DNA of 64,000 bases from Limnoglobus roseus (GTDB lineage Bacteria; Planctomycetota; Planctomycetia; Gemmatales; Gemmataceae). Below, piece after piece: positions 8,769 to 16,927 of the stretch (position 1 is the first letter of the stretch; each line of letters opens with the position of its first letter). The DNA lies in NCBI RefSeq assembly GCF_008254045.1, contig NZ_CP042425.1:2728001-2792000 (forward strand). Direction: 5' to 3'. The notes below the pieces were generated by a model, which did no database searches, had not been told where the DNA came from, and saw nothing but the letters and a program-made list of their open reading frames with translations. The translations under genes and the position numbers were made by a program.

Positions 8769-10700
8769 ATGTCCAAAGTCGAGCTGCTCCCGCGCATCAA
8801 GTCCCCGGCCGACTTGCAGGCACTGAGCGAACCTCAGTTGCTGCGACTCGCGGACGAGATTCGCGGTGAACTGGTCCGGGTGCTCACCACGCGGTCGGCC
8901 CACTTCGCCAGCAACCTCGGCGTCGTCGAGTTGTGCCTGGCGCTGCACCTCACTTACGACTTCAGCAAGGACCGGCTCATCTGGGACACCGGCCACCAGA
9001 TTTACCCGCACAAGCTCGTCACCGGCCGGTACGACCAGTTCCACTCGATCCGCACCAAAGGCGGGTTGATGGGCTTCCCCAACCCGGCCGAGTCGCCCTA
9101 CGACCTGTTCATGACCGGCCACGCCGGCGCGAGCGTGTCCACTATCTCCGGGCTGAAGGCGGGCGACGATTTGCTCGGCCACAAGGACCGGCACGCGGTC
9201 GCGGTCATCGGCGACGGGGCGCTGCCGTGCGGCATGGTATTCGAGGCGTTCAACAACATGGCCGGCCTCGGCCAGAACGCGCTGGTCATCCTCAACGACA
9301 ACAAGATGGGCATTTGCCCCCGCACCGGCGGCGTGGCGAAGTACCTCGACCAGTGCCGCATGACTGGCCTCTATCAAGGCGGCAAGCGGACGCTCAACGA
9401 CCTGCTGAAGTCGATCCCGCTCGTCGGCGAGGCGGCCCGCGTGTCGCTCGAAGGTCTCCGCGACGGCATGAAGGCGTTCTTCAAGGACGGCATGCTGTTC
9501 GAAGAGTTCGGCTTCCGGTACTTCGGCCCGTTCGACGGCCACGACCTGCCGGCGATGCGGAAGATCATGAAGGACTTGAAGGGGCAGAAGGGGCCGATCC
9601 TGCTGCACGTCTTCACGAACAAGGGCCACGGCATCCCGGAAGCGGCCGACGACCCGGTGACGTACCACTCGCCGCCGGTGTTCGAGAAACTCGGGCCGGG
9701 CGGCGAAATCCTCAGCATGAAGAAGGGCGGCGCGAAGGGGTACACCGACGCGATGTCCTCGGCGATCTTCGGCGTCCTCAGCAGCGACCCGAAGGCGTGC
9801 GTCATCACGGCCGCCATGTGCCAAGGGAACAAGTTGGAGAAGGTCCGCGAGGCGTTCCCGAAGCAGTTTTTCGACAGCGGCATCTGCGAGAGCCACGCCG
9901 TTGCGTTCGCCGCGGGCATGGCGAAGGCCGGGGCGAAGCCGATCGTGGACATCTACAGCACCTTCCTGCAACGCGGGTTCGACCAGATCTTCCAGGAAGT
10001 CTGCCTGCAAAACCTGCCGGTCGTGTTCACGCTGGACCGCGCCGGCGTCGCGGGGCCGGACGGCCCGACGCACCACGGCGTCTTCGACGTGCCGTACATG
10101 CGCATCTTCCCGAATATGGTGAGCATGGCCCCCGGCGACGAGGCCGACATCGAGCCGATGCTGAAGTTCGCGATGGCCCACAATGGGCCGATCGGCATTC
10201 GCTATCCGAAGGCGAATCTGGAGAAGATCGACCGCTCGGTCACGCCGATCGAACTCGGCAAGGCGGAAGTGATCGAGTGGGGCGAGGACGGCTGCTTCGT
10301 GGCCTTCGGTGAACGCACCGTTGCGTGCATGGCGGCCGCGAAGCGACTGAAGGACGAGGACGGCCTGAACTTCGGCGTCATCAACGCCCGGTTCGTCAAG
10401 CCGCTGGACACGGAGACGATCTTGAAGGCCGTGGACCTGTTGCCGCTGGTGGTGACGGTCGAAGAGGGCACGCTCGAAGGCGGCTTCGGCAGTGCCGTGT
10501 TGGAGGCCGCGAACGCGGCGGGCCTCGATTCGCGGAACATCGTTCGGAAGGGGTTCGCCGACCGCTTCGTGGAGCACGGCGAACGGGCCGAACTGCTCGC
10601 CGACGCCGGGTTGGACGCGAACGGCCTAGTGTCCCTGGTGCGCAAACACCGCGAAGTGGAGGCGGAAGCCGGCAGCCTGAGCGGCGCGGGCATCGGGTAA
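8769..10700 (+). CDS. dxs: 1-deoxy-D-xylulose-5-phosphate synthase
   Basis: The enzyme joins pyruvate and glyceraldehyde 3-phosphate with thiamine diphosphate to give DXP, the entry step of the MEP isoprenoid pathway. The N-terminal domain shows the DXS signature SNLGVVEL, the DTGHQIYPHKL block and the thiamine-binding GDGA...NDNKM segment around residues 147-180. The transketolase pyrimidine domain (FDSGICESHAV, then DRAGVAGPDGPTHHG) and the C-terminal domain follow. At 643 residues it has the family length. A GTG four codons earlier is possible, but the ATG has GGGGAAG just in front and matches the usual family start. The gene directly follows ispA. A long perfect palindrome after the stop separates it from the convergent HAD gene. 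Confidence 0.95.
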   Translation: MSKVELLPRIKSPADLQALSEPQLLRLADEIRGELVRVLTTRSAHFASNLGVVELCLALHLTYDFSKDRLIWDTGHQIYPHKLVTGRYDQFHSIRTKGGLMGFPNPAESPYDLFMTGHAGASVSTISGLKAGDDLLGHKDRHAVAVIGDGALPCGMVFEAFNNMAGLGQNALVILNDNKMGICPRTGGVAKYLDQCRMTGLYQGGKRTLNDLLKSIPLVGEAARVSLEGLRDGMKAFFKDGMLFEEFGFRYFGPFDGHDLPAMRKIMKDLKGQKGPILLHVFTNKGHGIPEAADDPVTYHSPPVFEKLGPGGEILSMKKGGAKGYTDAMSSAIFGVLSSDPKACVITAAMCQGNKLEKVREAFPKQFFDSGICESHAVAFAAGMAKAGAKPIVDIYSTFLQRGFDQIFQEVCLQNLPVVFTLDRAGVAGPDGPTHHGVFDVPYMRIFPNMVSMAPGDEADIEPMLKFAMAHNGPIGIRYPKANLEKIDRSVTPIELGKAEVIEWGEDGCFVAFGERTVACMAAAKRLKDEDGLNFGVINARFVKPLDTETILKAVDLLPLVVTVEEGTLEGGFGSAVLEAANAAGLDSRNIVRKGFADRFVEHGERAELLADAGLDANGLVSLVRKHREVEAEAGSLSGAGIG

Positions 10701-10704
10701 TTTT

Positions 10705-10779
10705 GGCGAGCCGAGCGGCGTAAGCCGCCGGGTGAATGTCCGCGATATTCACCTGGCGGCTTACGCCGCTCGGCTCACC
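10705..10779. repeat. Compound palindrome between convergent genes (family copy 1)
   Basis: Two arms of about 35 bases (beginning GGCGAGCCGAGCGGCG, ending CGCCGCTCGGCTCACC) pair around a short centre. Each arm can also fold on itself around GCGTAA or TTACGC. It lies between the ends of dxs and the HAD gene and may terminate both transcripts. Related copies lie at 15955, 24396 and 61392. Confidence 0.85.
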
Positions 10780-10786
10780 GAATCCG

Positions 10787-11461
10787 TTATCCGACCAGTC
10801 TCTGCACCACCTCCACCGTCACTTCTTCCAACGTCGCCACCACCAACCCCGCCCCCGCTTCACGCAATTTCTCCGCCGGGTGATGCCCGACGAACGTCAC
10901 CGCGATGCACGCCATACCGCCTGCCTTCGCGGCCTGCACGCCGGCAACCGCGTCCTCGAACACCACGCACCGAGTCGGCGCAATCCCCAACCCGGCGGCT
11001 CCCTTCAAGAACACTTCCGGGTCCGGCTTGCCGCGGGTCACGTCTTCGCCGCAGACGATGGTCGGGAAGTAGTCGCGCGTGCCGGTCGCCCCGAGCAATA
11101 GGTTCAGGTTCTCACGCGGGGCCGACGAGCCGACCGCTTGCGGCCACCCTTCCGCCTCGAAGGCGTCGAGCAGTGCCTTCACCCCCGGCAGAAGTTTCGT
11201 GCCGCCGCTCATCACGCTGTCGCGGTAGAGCGTCTCTTTCCGCAGCGCGAGCCGTTCGCACTTGGCGTCATCCGCGTTGGCGTCGTACAGCGTGCGGATG
11301 ATTTCCGGGTTCCGCCAGCCGAAGGTGCGGGCGAAGTCGGCCCGCGTGAACGGGTGGCCGATCTCGGTGGACAGCTGTTCCCAGGCCAGGAAGTGTTGCT
11401 CGGCCGTGTCGACGAGCGTGCCGTCTACGTCCCACAGAATACCGATTTTTCCTGTATTCAC
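10787..11461 (-). CDS. HAD-superfamily phosphatase (phosphoglycolate phosphatase/beta-phosphoglucomutase type)
   Basis: The 224-residue protein has HAD motif I with the Asp nucleophile at residue 11 (DVDGTLVD, 11-18) and a helical cap. The motif II region is near LGATGTRDYF, the motif III lysine is in GKPDPEVF, and motif IV is VVFEDAVAGVQAAKAGG. That set is typical of small-molecule phosphatases and phosphomutases such as Gph, YcjU and PgmB. The cap residues do not allow the substrate to be named. It is convergent with dxs and divergent from the TPR-receiver gene, so it is probably transcribed alone from the shared 130-base intergenic region. Confidence 0.88.
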   Translation of the reverse strand: MNTGKIGILWDVDGTLVDTAEQHFLAWEQLSTEIGHPFTRADFARTFGWRNPEIIRTLYDANADDAKCERLALRKETLYRDSVMSGGTKLLPGVKALLDAFEAEGWPQAVGSSAPRENLNLLLGATGTRDYFPTIVCGEDVTRGKPDPEVFLKGAAGLGIAPTRCVVFEDAVAGVQAAKAGGMACIAVTFVGHHPAEKLREAGAGLVVATLEEVTVEVVQRLVG

Positions 11462-11533
11462 GGTTATGCCCTTTCGGCGACCTCTTCCGGTCGGGTAAAA
11501 TCAACCTTCTCGTGATAGGAGAATTGACACAGT

Positions 11534-11563
11534 TTGACTTTTCCGAAATCTGAACAATATAGC
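11534..11563 (+). promoter_or_regulatory. Possible sigma-70-type promoter for the TPR-receiver gene
   Basis: TTGACT (11534-11539) and TATAGC (11558-11563) lie 18 bases apart in an unusually AT-rich stretch 30-60 bases before the chosen ATG. Both hexamers are partial matches, and planctomycete promoters are poorly characterised. Confidence 0.3.
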
Positions 11564-11593
11564 CCTGATAGGAATAATCACCGCGGACCACCC

Positions 11594-12808
11594 ATGCCAC
11601 CATCGCAGACCCCTTCCTTGTTGCGCGACGGCATCACCGCCGCCCAGGCGGGTAACAAGGTTCGGGCACGGTTCGTCATCCGGCAGGTCGTCGGACTCGA
11701 ACCCGAAAACGAAATCGCTTGGCTGTGGCTGGCGAACGTCGCCGCCGACCCGGTGGAAGCTCTGTCGTGCCTGCGCACGGTCCTGAAACTCAACCCGGAC
11801 AACCACCACGCCAAGACCGGCCTCACGACGGCCGTCGTCCGCACTGCGATTGATGCTGCCCACCGGAAGGACTTCCCGACCGCCCGGCAGTTGCTCCGCG
11901 AAGCCCTCGACATCGACCCGGACAACGAGCACGCCCTCCTCTGGATGGCCGGCGTTTCGACCTACCCGAGCGATTCGATCCGCTACCTCCGCCGCGTGCT
12001 GGAGATCAACCCGAACAACGAGCGGGCGAAACAGGGCCTCGCGCAGTACCCGGTCCAGGCGGCGTGGACCTGCCCGCTGTGCGAATCGCCGGGCCGCGAA
12101 CCGGTGCCCCGCTGCTCGCACTGCAACGCCGTCGTCGTGCTGGACAGCCCGACGGCCTTCGACACGCCGACGGGGGCGGACGAAACACTGATGGGCCGGG
12201 CCATCGCCCGGTTGTCGCCGCGGGCACAGTCGGCCCCCGGCAGTGCCGACGCTTTCTGCCTGGGGTTGGCCTACCTGAACATCGGTCGGCCGGCTGAGGC
12301 GATCAAGATTTTCAACGCCGCGGCCACCCGGGCGGACGCCGACGCGAACTGGAAGGCCCAGGTTCACAAGCTCGCGGCCCACTGGCGGACCGCCCCGGCC
12401 CACCGGCCGACGAAGCCGGACGCCCCGGAAGGGCCGCCGCTGGTGTTGGTCGTGGACGACAGCGCCACCGTGCGGAAACTCGTGACCGTGGCCCTGCAAG
12501 GGGCCGACTACCGTGTCGTCAGCCTCGCCGACGGCTTGCAGGTGGCGGAAGCCCTTCAAACGCACGGTGTCCCCGCCCTCGCGATTCTCGACATCATCAT
12601 GCCGGGGATGGACGGCTTCCAGGTCTGCACTCTCTTGCGGGAGAACCCCGCCACGGCGAAGGTGCCGGTGATCTTCCTGACGGGCAAGGACGGCTTCTTC
12701 AACAAGCTCCGCGGCAAGTGGGCCGGGGCGGCCGAGTACCTGACGAAGCCGTTCCAGCCGAAGGCCCTCGTCGAAGTCGTCGGCAAGGTTCTTGCGGCGA
12801 AGAAGTGA
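11594..12808 (+). CDS. TPR - zinc ribbon - response regulator receiver protein
   Basis: The 404-residue protein has TPR-like helical repeats (about 1-155, with LEPENEIAWLWLANV-type repeats), then a four-cysteine zinc ribbon (CPLC...CSHC, about 159-177), more helices, and a C-terminal CheY-like receiver from about residue 281. The receiver has the acidic pair in VVDDS, the phospho-acceptor Asp near 332 (ILDIIMPGMDG), the conserved Thr/Lys region FLTGKDG and YLTKPF. The start was placed at the ATG giving MPPSQTPSLLRDG, which aligns with the paralogue at 22490 (SLLRDG at the same place). No output domain is present, so signalling probably works through protein contacts. No kinase gene is adjacent. 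Confidence 0.88.
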   Translation: MPPSQTPSLLRDGITAAQAGNKVRARFVIRQVVGLEPENEIAWLWLANVAADPVEALSCLRTVLKLNPDNHHAKTGLTTAVVRTAIDAAHRKDFPTARQLLREALDIDPDNEHALLWMAGVSTYPSDSIRYLRRVLEINPNNERAKQGLAQYPVQAAWTCPLCESPGREPVPRCSHCNAVVVLDSPTAFDTPTGADETLMGRAIARLSPRAQSAPGSADAFCLGLAYLNIGRPAEAIKIFNAAATRADADANWKAQVHKLAAHWRTAPAHRPTKPDAPEGPPLVLVVDDSATVRKLVTVALQGADYRVVSLADGLQVAEALQTHGVPALAILDIIMPGMDGFQVCTLLRENPATAKVPVIFLTGKDGFFNKLRGKWAGAAEYLTKPFQPKALVEVVGKVLAAKK

Positions 12809-12918
12809 CACTTCCCGCGACCGGCGGCCATTTCTCGGTGGACTTCTCACCCCACAGCGACCAGAATCAAGCGGTCTGTACCACACGGCGTATTGATCCC
12901 CTCTCCCGGGGCCGCGTC

Positions 12919-14040
12919 ATGAACCGCAAGGTCGTCACGCCCAAGTACCAGAGTGTCGCCGACGCCCTCGAATCGGCCATTCGCGACGGCGAATGGAACG
13001 GTGAGAAGATGCCGAGCGTACGCGACGTGGCCACGCGGCACCACGTTTCGATCGTCACTGCGTCGCGGGCGATCCAAGTCATCCGCGACAAGGGCCTCAT
13101 TCACATCGTCGAGCGGGCGGGGGCGTTCCGAATGCCCGCCCCGGCGGCGGACAAGTTCGCCGTGCTGCTCCGCGTGACCCCGAGCGCGATTGCCGGCGAG
13201 GTGGCCGCGTCGGTCCGCATCGGCTTCGAACTGCTCGCCCGCCGGATTCCGATGCACCTGCCGAACGAGGTGTTCCAACTCTCCCCCGGTCTGACCGTCG
13301 AAGACGCGACCGTGGCGGCTCAGGCCGCCCTCGCGAGCGGCGTCCACGGCGTCTTCCTGTTGCCGTCGCGGACCAGTGCCGCCGAAACCGAGGTGGAAGA
13401 AACCTTCCTCGACGGGTGCCGCGCCGCCGGGCTGCCGGTGGTGTTGCTCGAACGAAACCTGCGCGATCGCGAGGACCTGCGGCACGACCTCGTTGCCCTC
13501 GACGACATCGCGGCAGCCAAGGCCGTGACGCGGCACCTGATCGGCCTGGGGCGGAAGCGCATCGGCATGGCCGTCGCCTCGCCGACGAGCAGTCACCGCA
13601 ACCGGCTGACCGGCTACCTCTTCGCCCTCCAGGACGCGCGCAGGAACCCGGGCGATTACCCCGATCACGTGCTGAACATGCCGGAAGAGTACCCGACGCC
13701 GCGAGCCGGCGAGTACCTTCTGAACGAAATCAAGGCCCGCAACCTCGACGCGATCATCTGCTACCACGACTACATCGCGCTCGGCGTCATGGTCGAACTG
13801 CTCCGCCACGGCCACCGCGTGCCGGAGGACGTGGCCATCGTCGGCTTCGAGAACCTGCCGGCCGCGTCGCTCACCGCACCGGGGCTGACGACGTGCGAGT
13901 ACCCCGCTGAGCAGTTGGCCGAGCAAGCCGTGCGGCTCATGAACGACCGGCGGAAAGTTCCCGACCGGCCGCCGGTGAAAGTCGTCGTGCCGAGCCGCCT
14001 GATCGTCCGCGGCACCACCGACCCGACCGTCGCGCTGTAA
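12919..14040 (+). CDS. GntR-type HTH / LacI-type ligand-binding transcriptional regulator
   Basis: This 373-residue protein begins with a GntR winged helix (about 5-75: VADALESAIRDGEW, then PSVRDVATRHHVS). It continues with a periplasmic-binding-protein-like sensor of the LacI/GalR class, including a LGRKRIGMA block, an AIICYHDYIALGVM block and VPEDVAIVGFENLP. This is the AraR-like arrangement, in which a sugar or similar metabolite changes DNA affinity. The ATG lies just before the HTH; the frame is open upstream but overlaps the TPR-receiver gene. It precedes the HpnW-like oxidoreductase in the same direction, so that gene is a possible target, but no operator could be identified. Confidence 0.88.
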   Translation: MNRKVVTPKYQSVADALESAIRDGEWNGEKMPSVRDVATRHHVSIVTASRAIQVIRDKGLIHIVERAGAFRMPAPAADKFAVLLRVTPSAIAGEVAASVRIGFELLARRIPMHLPNEVFQLSPGLTVEDATVAAQAALASGVHGVFLLPSRTSAAETEVEETFLDGCRAAGLPVVLLERNLRDREDLRHDLVALDDIAAAKAVTRHLIGLGRKRIGMAVASPTSSHRNRLTGYLFALQDARRNPGDYPDHVLNMPEEYPTPRAGEYLLNEIKARNLDAIICYHDYIALGVMVELLRHGHRVPEDVAIVGFENLPAASLTAPGLTTCEYPAEQLAEQAVRLMNDRRKVPDRPPVKVVVPSRLIVRGTTDPTVAL

Positions 14041-14135
14041 TGCCCTCTCCCTTCGAACCGAACGGTCCCCTCGCCACCGTGTCGTACGGGACGCGGCCGG
14101 GCGTCCGCACCAATTCCCCACGCGGGTGAGTGAGC

Positions 14136-15281
14136 ATGGAACGTCGAGTCGATGTGGTCGTCGTCGGGGGCGGCATCGTCGGGCTGGCGTTCGCCTGGGA
14201 GGCGGTCCGGCGGGGGAAGTCGGTCGCGGTGCTGGAACGGTCGCCGAAGGCGGTCGGGGCTTCGGTCCGCAATTTCGGCATGGTCTGGCCCATCGGCCAA
14301 CCGGCCGGGAAGCTCCGCCAACTCGCCCTCCGCAGCCGGGAGCGGTGGCTGGAACTGCGGGACGCCGCCGGCGTCTGGGTTCACGAGTGCGGCGCGCTGC
14401 ACCTGACCCACGCGGCGGACGAGTGGACCGTCTTGCAAGAGTTCGCCGCCGGGGCGGGCCAGTCCTGCGAACTCCTCTCGCCGTCCGACACGACGCAACT
14501 CTACCCGGCCGTCAACGGCGACGGGCTGTACGGCTCGCTCGCCAGCCACCACGAGTTGTGCGTCGAGCCGCGGCAGGCCGTCGACCAACTCGCCTTCTGG
14601 CTGGCCACGCACCACAACGTCGAGGTGCTGTTCGGCACGGCCGTTACCGCCGTCGAGATGCCCCGCGTGCGGACGGCGGCGGGCGACGGGTGGACCGCCG
14701 ACCGCGTGTTCGTCTGCTCCGGGGCGGACTTCGAAACGCTCTTCCCGACGGAGTTCGCCGCCACGCCGTTGCGCCGGTGCAAGCTCCAGATGTTGCGAAC
14801 GGCCCCGCAACCGGCGGGCTGGCGGATCGGCCCGCACATCGCCGGCGGCCTGACGCTCGCGCACTACGCCGCCTTCGCGGCGTGCCCGACGTTGCCCGCG
14901 CTGAAGAAGCGGTTGGCCGACGAGTACCCGGAACACGTCCGGTACGGAATTCACGTGATGGCGTCGCAGAACCAAGCGGGCGAGGTCGTCATCGGCGATT
15001 CGCACGAGTACGACGACGCCATCACGCCGTTCGACAACAATCGCATCGACGAGTTGATTCTGACGTACCTCCGCAAACTCCTCCGGCTGCCGAATCCGCG
15101 GATCGACAGCCGGTGGCACGGCGTGTACGCGAAGCACCCGACGCAGGCGCTTTTCATGATGCAACCGCAGCCGGGGTGCCACGTCGTCGCCAGTCCCGGC
15201 GGGGCCGGCATGACGCTGTCGTTCGGGTTCGCGGAAGACTGGTGGGACTCTGCTGCGGCGGGGGCTATGATGACGGAGTGA
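14136..15281 (+). CDS. FAD-dependent oxidoreductase, HpnW/TIGR03364-like
   Basis: The 381-residue protein is a DAO-type flavoprotein with an N-terminal dinucleotide-binding motif (VVVVGGGIVGLAFAWE) and a second FAD contact (VAVLERSPKAVGASVRNFG). The block RNFGMVWPIGQPAGKL is characteristic of the TIGR03364 family, which was proposed to act in aminophosphonate catabolism because it often lies beside phosphonatase-type genes. No phosphonatase or transporter gene is adjacent here; the HAD gene 2.7 kb upstream is not clearly PhnX. The ATG is preferred over a GTG two codons earlier because GGGTGAG sits at a reasonable distance. The gene is followed by the SCO1-like gene 24 bases later. Confidence 0.82.
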   Translation: MERRVDVVVVGGGIVGLAFAWEAVRRGKSVAVLERSPKAVGASVRNFGMVWPIGQPAGKLRQLALRSRERWLELRDAAGVWVHECGALHLTHAADEWTVLQEFAAGAGQSCELLSPSDTTQLYPAVNGDGLYGSLASHHELCVEPRQAVDQLAFWLATHHNVEVLFGTAVTAVEMPRVRTAAGDGWTADRVFVCSGADFETLFPTEFAATPLRRCKLQMLRTAPQPAGWRIGPHIAGGLTLAHYAAFAACPTLPALKKRLADEYPEHVRYGIHVMASQNQAGEVVIGDSHEYDDAITPFDNNRIDELILTYLRKLLRLPNPRIDSRWHGVYAKHPTQALFMMQPQPGCHVVASPGGAGMTLSFGFAEDWWDSAAAGAMMTE

Positions 15282-15305
15282 TTCCTCCCGCCGACGGACC
15301 CCGCC

Positions 15306-15953
15306 GTGCCGAAACTTCGCTTGATATTGATCGTCCTCCTCTCCCTGTCCGCCAGCGTGGGCGGGGCGTTCCTCGCGCAGTCGTTGCGGTCGAAGAAGCC
15401 GACACCGCCTGCCGATGACACGGAGCTGCCCACCGTGCCCGCGTTCCACCTGACGGAGCGCAGCGGCAAGTCGGTGACGAACGCCGACCTGACGGGCAAG
15501 GTGTGGATCGCGTCGTTCGTCTTCACGCGGTGCAGCGGCACCTGCCCGGCCGTGGCCGCAACGCTCGCGCGACTGCAAGCGGAGTTGGCCGACGTGCCCG
15601 ACGTGCGACTGGTGACGTTCACCATCGACCCGGACCGTGACACGCCGGAAGAGTTGAAGAAGTACGCCGAGCGGTACAGGGCCGACCCGAATCGGTGGCT
15701 GTTCCTGACGGGGCCGGAGAAGGAGATTCACGCGCTGGCGAACGAGGGCTTCATGATGCTGGCGAAGAAGCGGCCCGACGGCAAGCCCGGCGACGAGTTC
15801 GACCATTCCACGTTCATCGTGCTCGTGGACAAGGCCGGCCGGATTCACGGCCACTTCGACGGCATCCCACCGCAGCGGAGCACCGATACGGAAGCCTACG
15901 AGGCGAGCGTGAAGCGATTGAAGGACCGAGTGCGGGAATTGGCGAAGGATTAA
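15306..15953 (+). CDS. SCO1/SenC family copper chaperone
   Basis: The 215-residue protein has an N-terminal membrane anchor or signal segment (about 4-25) and a thioredoxin-like fold. The copper site is present: Cys76 and Cys80 in CSGTC and His167 in DHSTF. SCO proteins deliver copper to, and reduce cysteines of, the CuA centre of cytochrome oxidase; some act in redox defence. The start is GTG, with the hydrophobic segment directly after it; no better ATG is available. The gene stands downstream of the HpnW-like oxidoreductase but no functional link is evident. A compound palindrome follows the stop. Confidence 0.92.
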   Translation: MPKLRLILIVLLSLSASVGGAFLAQSLRSKKPTPPADDTELPTVPAFHLTERSGKSVTNADLTGKVWIASFVFTRCSGTCPAVAATLARLQAELADVPDVRLVTFTIDPDRDTPEELKKYAERYRADPNRWLFLTGPEKEIHALANEGFMMLAKKRPDGKPGDEFDHSTFIVLVDKAGRIHGHFDGIPPQRSTDTEAYEASVKRLKDRVRELAKD

Positions 15954-15954
15954 A

Positions 15955-16031
15955 TGGCGAGCGGCCCGGCGTAAGCGGGCCGTGTCGCGACGCTCGCTCA
16001 GACGCGGCCCGTTTACGCCGGGCCACTCGCC
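15955..16031. repeat. Compound palindrome between convergent genes (family copy 2)
   Basis: Arms beginning TGGCGAGCGGCCCGGCG and ending CGCCGGGCCACTCGCC pair. Each arm has an inner GGCCCG/CGGGCC stem around GCGTAA or TTACGC. It lies between the ends of the SCO1-like and LOG genes and may serve as a two-way terminator. Confidence 0.82.
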
Positions 16032-16035
16032 GGAT

Positions 16036-16815
16036 TCACTCCCCGAAGAACCACCGCTTCTTCATCTTGGGCGGCGGGCCGTACTTGAGGCCGAACTTCT
16101 TCATCACCGTCTCGGTGATGCCGTTGACGACCTGCACCGGGTCGTCGCTGACCGTCAACTTGCTCAGGTCCATCGGGTCGATGGTGGCCCGCTCGACGAA
16201 CAACTTCAACTGCTCGATGCCGGGGGCGAAGAAGTCGGTGCCCATCAGCGCCACCGGGAAGTCTTGCAGCTTGCCGGTCTGAATGAGCGTGAGCACCTCG
16301 AACAGTTCGTCCATCGTGCCGAACCCGCCGGGCAGGACGATGAAGGCGTAGCTGTACTTGATGAGCATCAGCTTGCGGATGAAGAAGTACTCGAAGTCGA
16401 TCCACTGGTCGACGTAGGGGTTCGGCTTCTGCTCCTTCGGCAAGAGAATGTTGCAACCGATCGACCGCGCGCCGGGCACGTCCTTCGCGCCGCGGTTGGC
16501 CGCCTCCATGATGCCGGGGCCGCCGCCGGTCATAACCGTGAACCCGGACTTCGCGAGCAGCTTCCCGACCTCGCGGGCGAGCTTGTAGTAGCGGTGGTTC
16601 TCGTCGAACCGGGCCGAGCCGAACACTGTCACGCACGACCCGACGAAGTGCAGTTTGCGGAACCCGTAGATCATCTCCCAGAAGATCTTGAACGCCCGGC
16701 CGAGTTCGAACGATCGGTTCTGCGGGCCTTGCAGGAACTTGGTCACTTCCGGGGCGACTTCGTTCGCGTCCTTGCCCCAGCGGATGAGTTGGGAGTCGGT
16801 GAGTTTATCGCTCAT
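16036..16815 (-). CDS. LOG-family protein (TIGR00730, Rossmann-fold nucleotide phosphoribohydrolase-like)
   Basis: The 259-residue cytoplasmic protein has the LOG family hallmarks: FGSARF near the first strand, a GGGPGIMEAANRGA block, and the PGGFGTMDE motif (about residues 162-171), which holds the catalytic Glu of cytokinin-riboside-monophosphate phosphoribohydrolases. Bacterial members hydrolyse nucleoside monophosphates to base and ribose 5-phosphate; many are of unknown physiological role. The N-terminal 50 residues are an extension found in larger LOG proteins. It is convergent with the SCO1-like gene, and the next minus-strand gene upstream is separated by a tandem-repeat spacer. Confidence 0.9.
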   Translation of the reverse strand: MSDKLTDSQLIRWGKDANEVAPEVTKFLQGPQNRSFELGRAFKIFWEMIYGFRKLHFVGSCVTVFGSARFDENHRYYKLAREVGKLLAKSGFTVMTGGGPGIMEAANRGAKDVPGARSIGCNILLPKEQKPNPYVDQWIDFEYFFIRKLMLIKYSYAFIVLPGGFGTMDELFEVLTLIQTGKLQDFPVALMGTDFFAPGIEQLKLFVERATIDPMDLSKLTVSDDPVQVVNGITETVMKKFGLKYGPPPKMKKRWFFGE

Positions 16816-16830
16816 TGGGGAGAGGTTCCA

Positions 16831-16924
16831 AATCAGAGGTCAGAGGTCAGAGGTCAGAGGTCAGAGGTCAGTGAAAACGGGGCCGGTGTAATCCTGACCT
16901 CTGATCTCTGACTTCTGACCTCTG
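16831..16924. repeat. Seven-base tandem repeat with inverted partner
   Basis: About five direct copies of AGAGGTC run from 16833 to 16870. A run of the complementary units (GACCTCTGA-like) follows at 16894-16924, so the whole can form an imperfect hairpin. It fills almost all of the spacer between the LOG and epimerase genes. Confidence 0.85.
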
Positions 16925-16927
16925 CGT

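Noticed and set aside
8280-10577. Minus-strand open frame of 765 codons
   Set aside because: It lies opposite ispA and dxs, whose catalytic motifs are complete; the antisense product has no recognisable feature.
10787-11461. HAD gene as phosphonoacetaldehyde hydrolase partner of the HpnW-like enzyme
   Set aside because: It reads the opposite way, is 2.7 kb distant, and lacks a clear PhnX cap lysine signature by eye.
13770-15854. Minus-strand open frame of 694 codons
   Set aside because: It spans three well-supported plus-strand genes (regulator, oxidoreductase, SCO1-like) and has shadow-like composition.
16831-16924. CRISPR array
   Set aside because: The repeat unit is seven bases with no spacers, and no cas gene is present; it is a simple tandem repeat.
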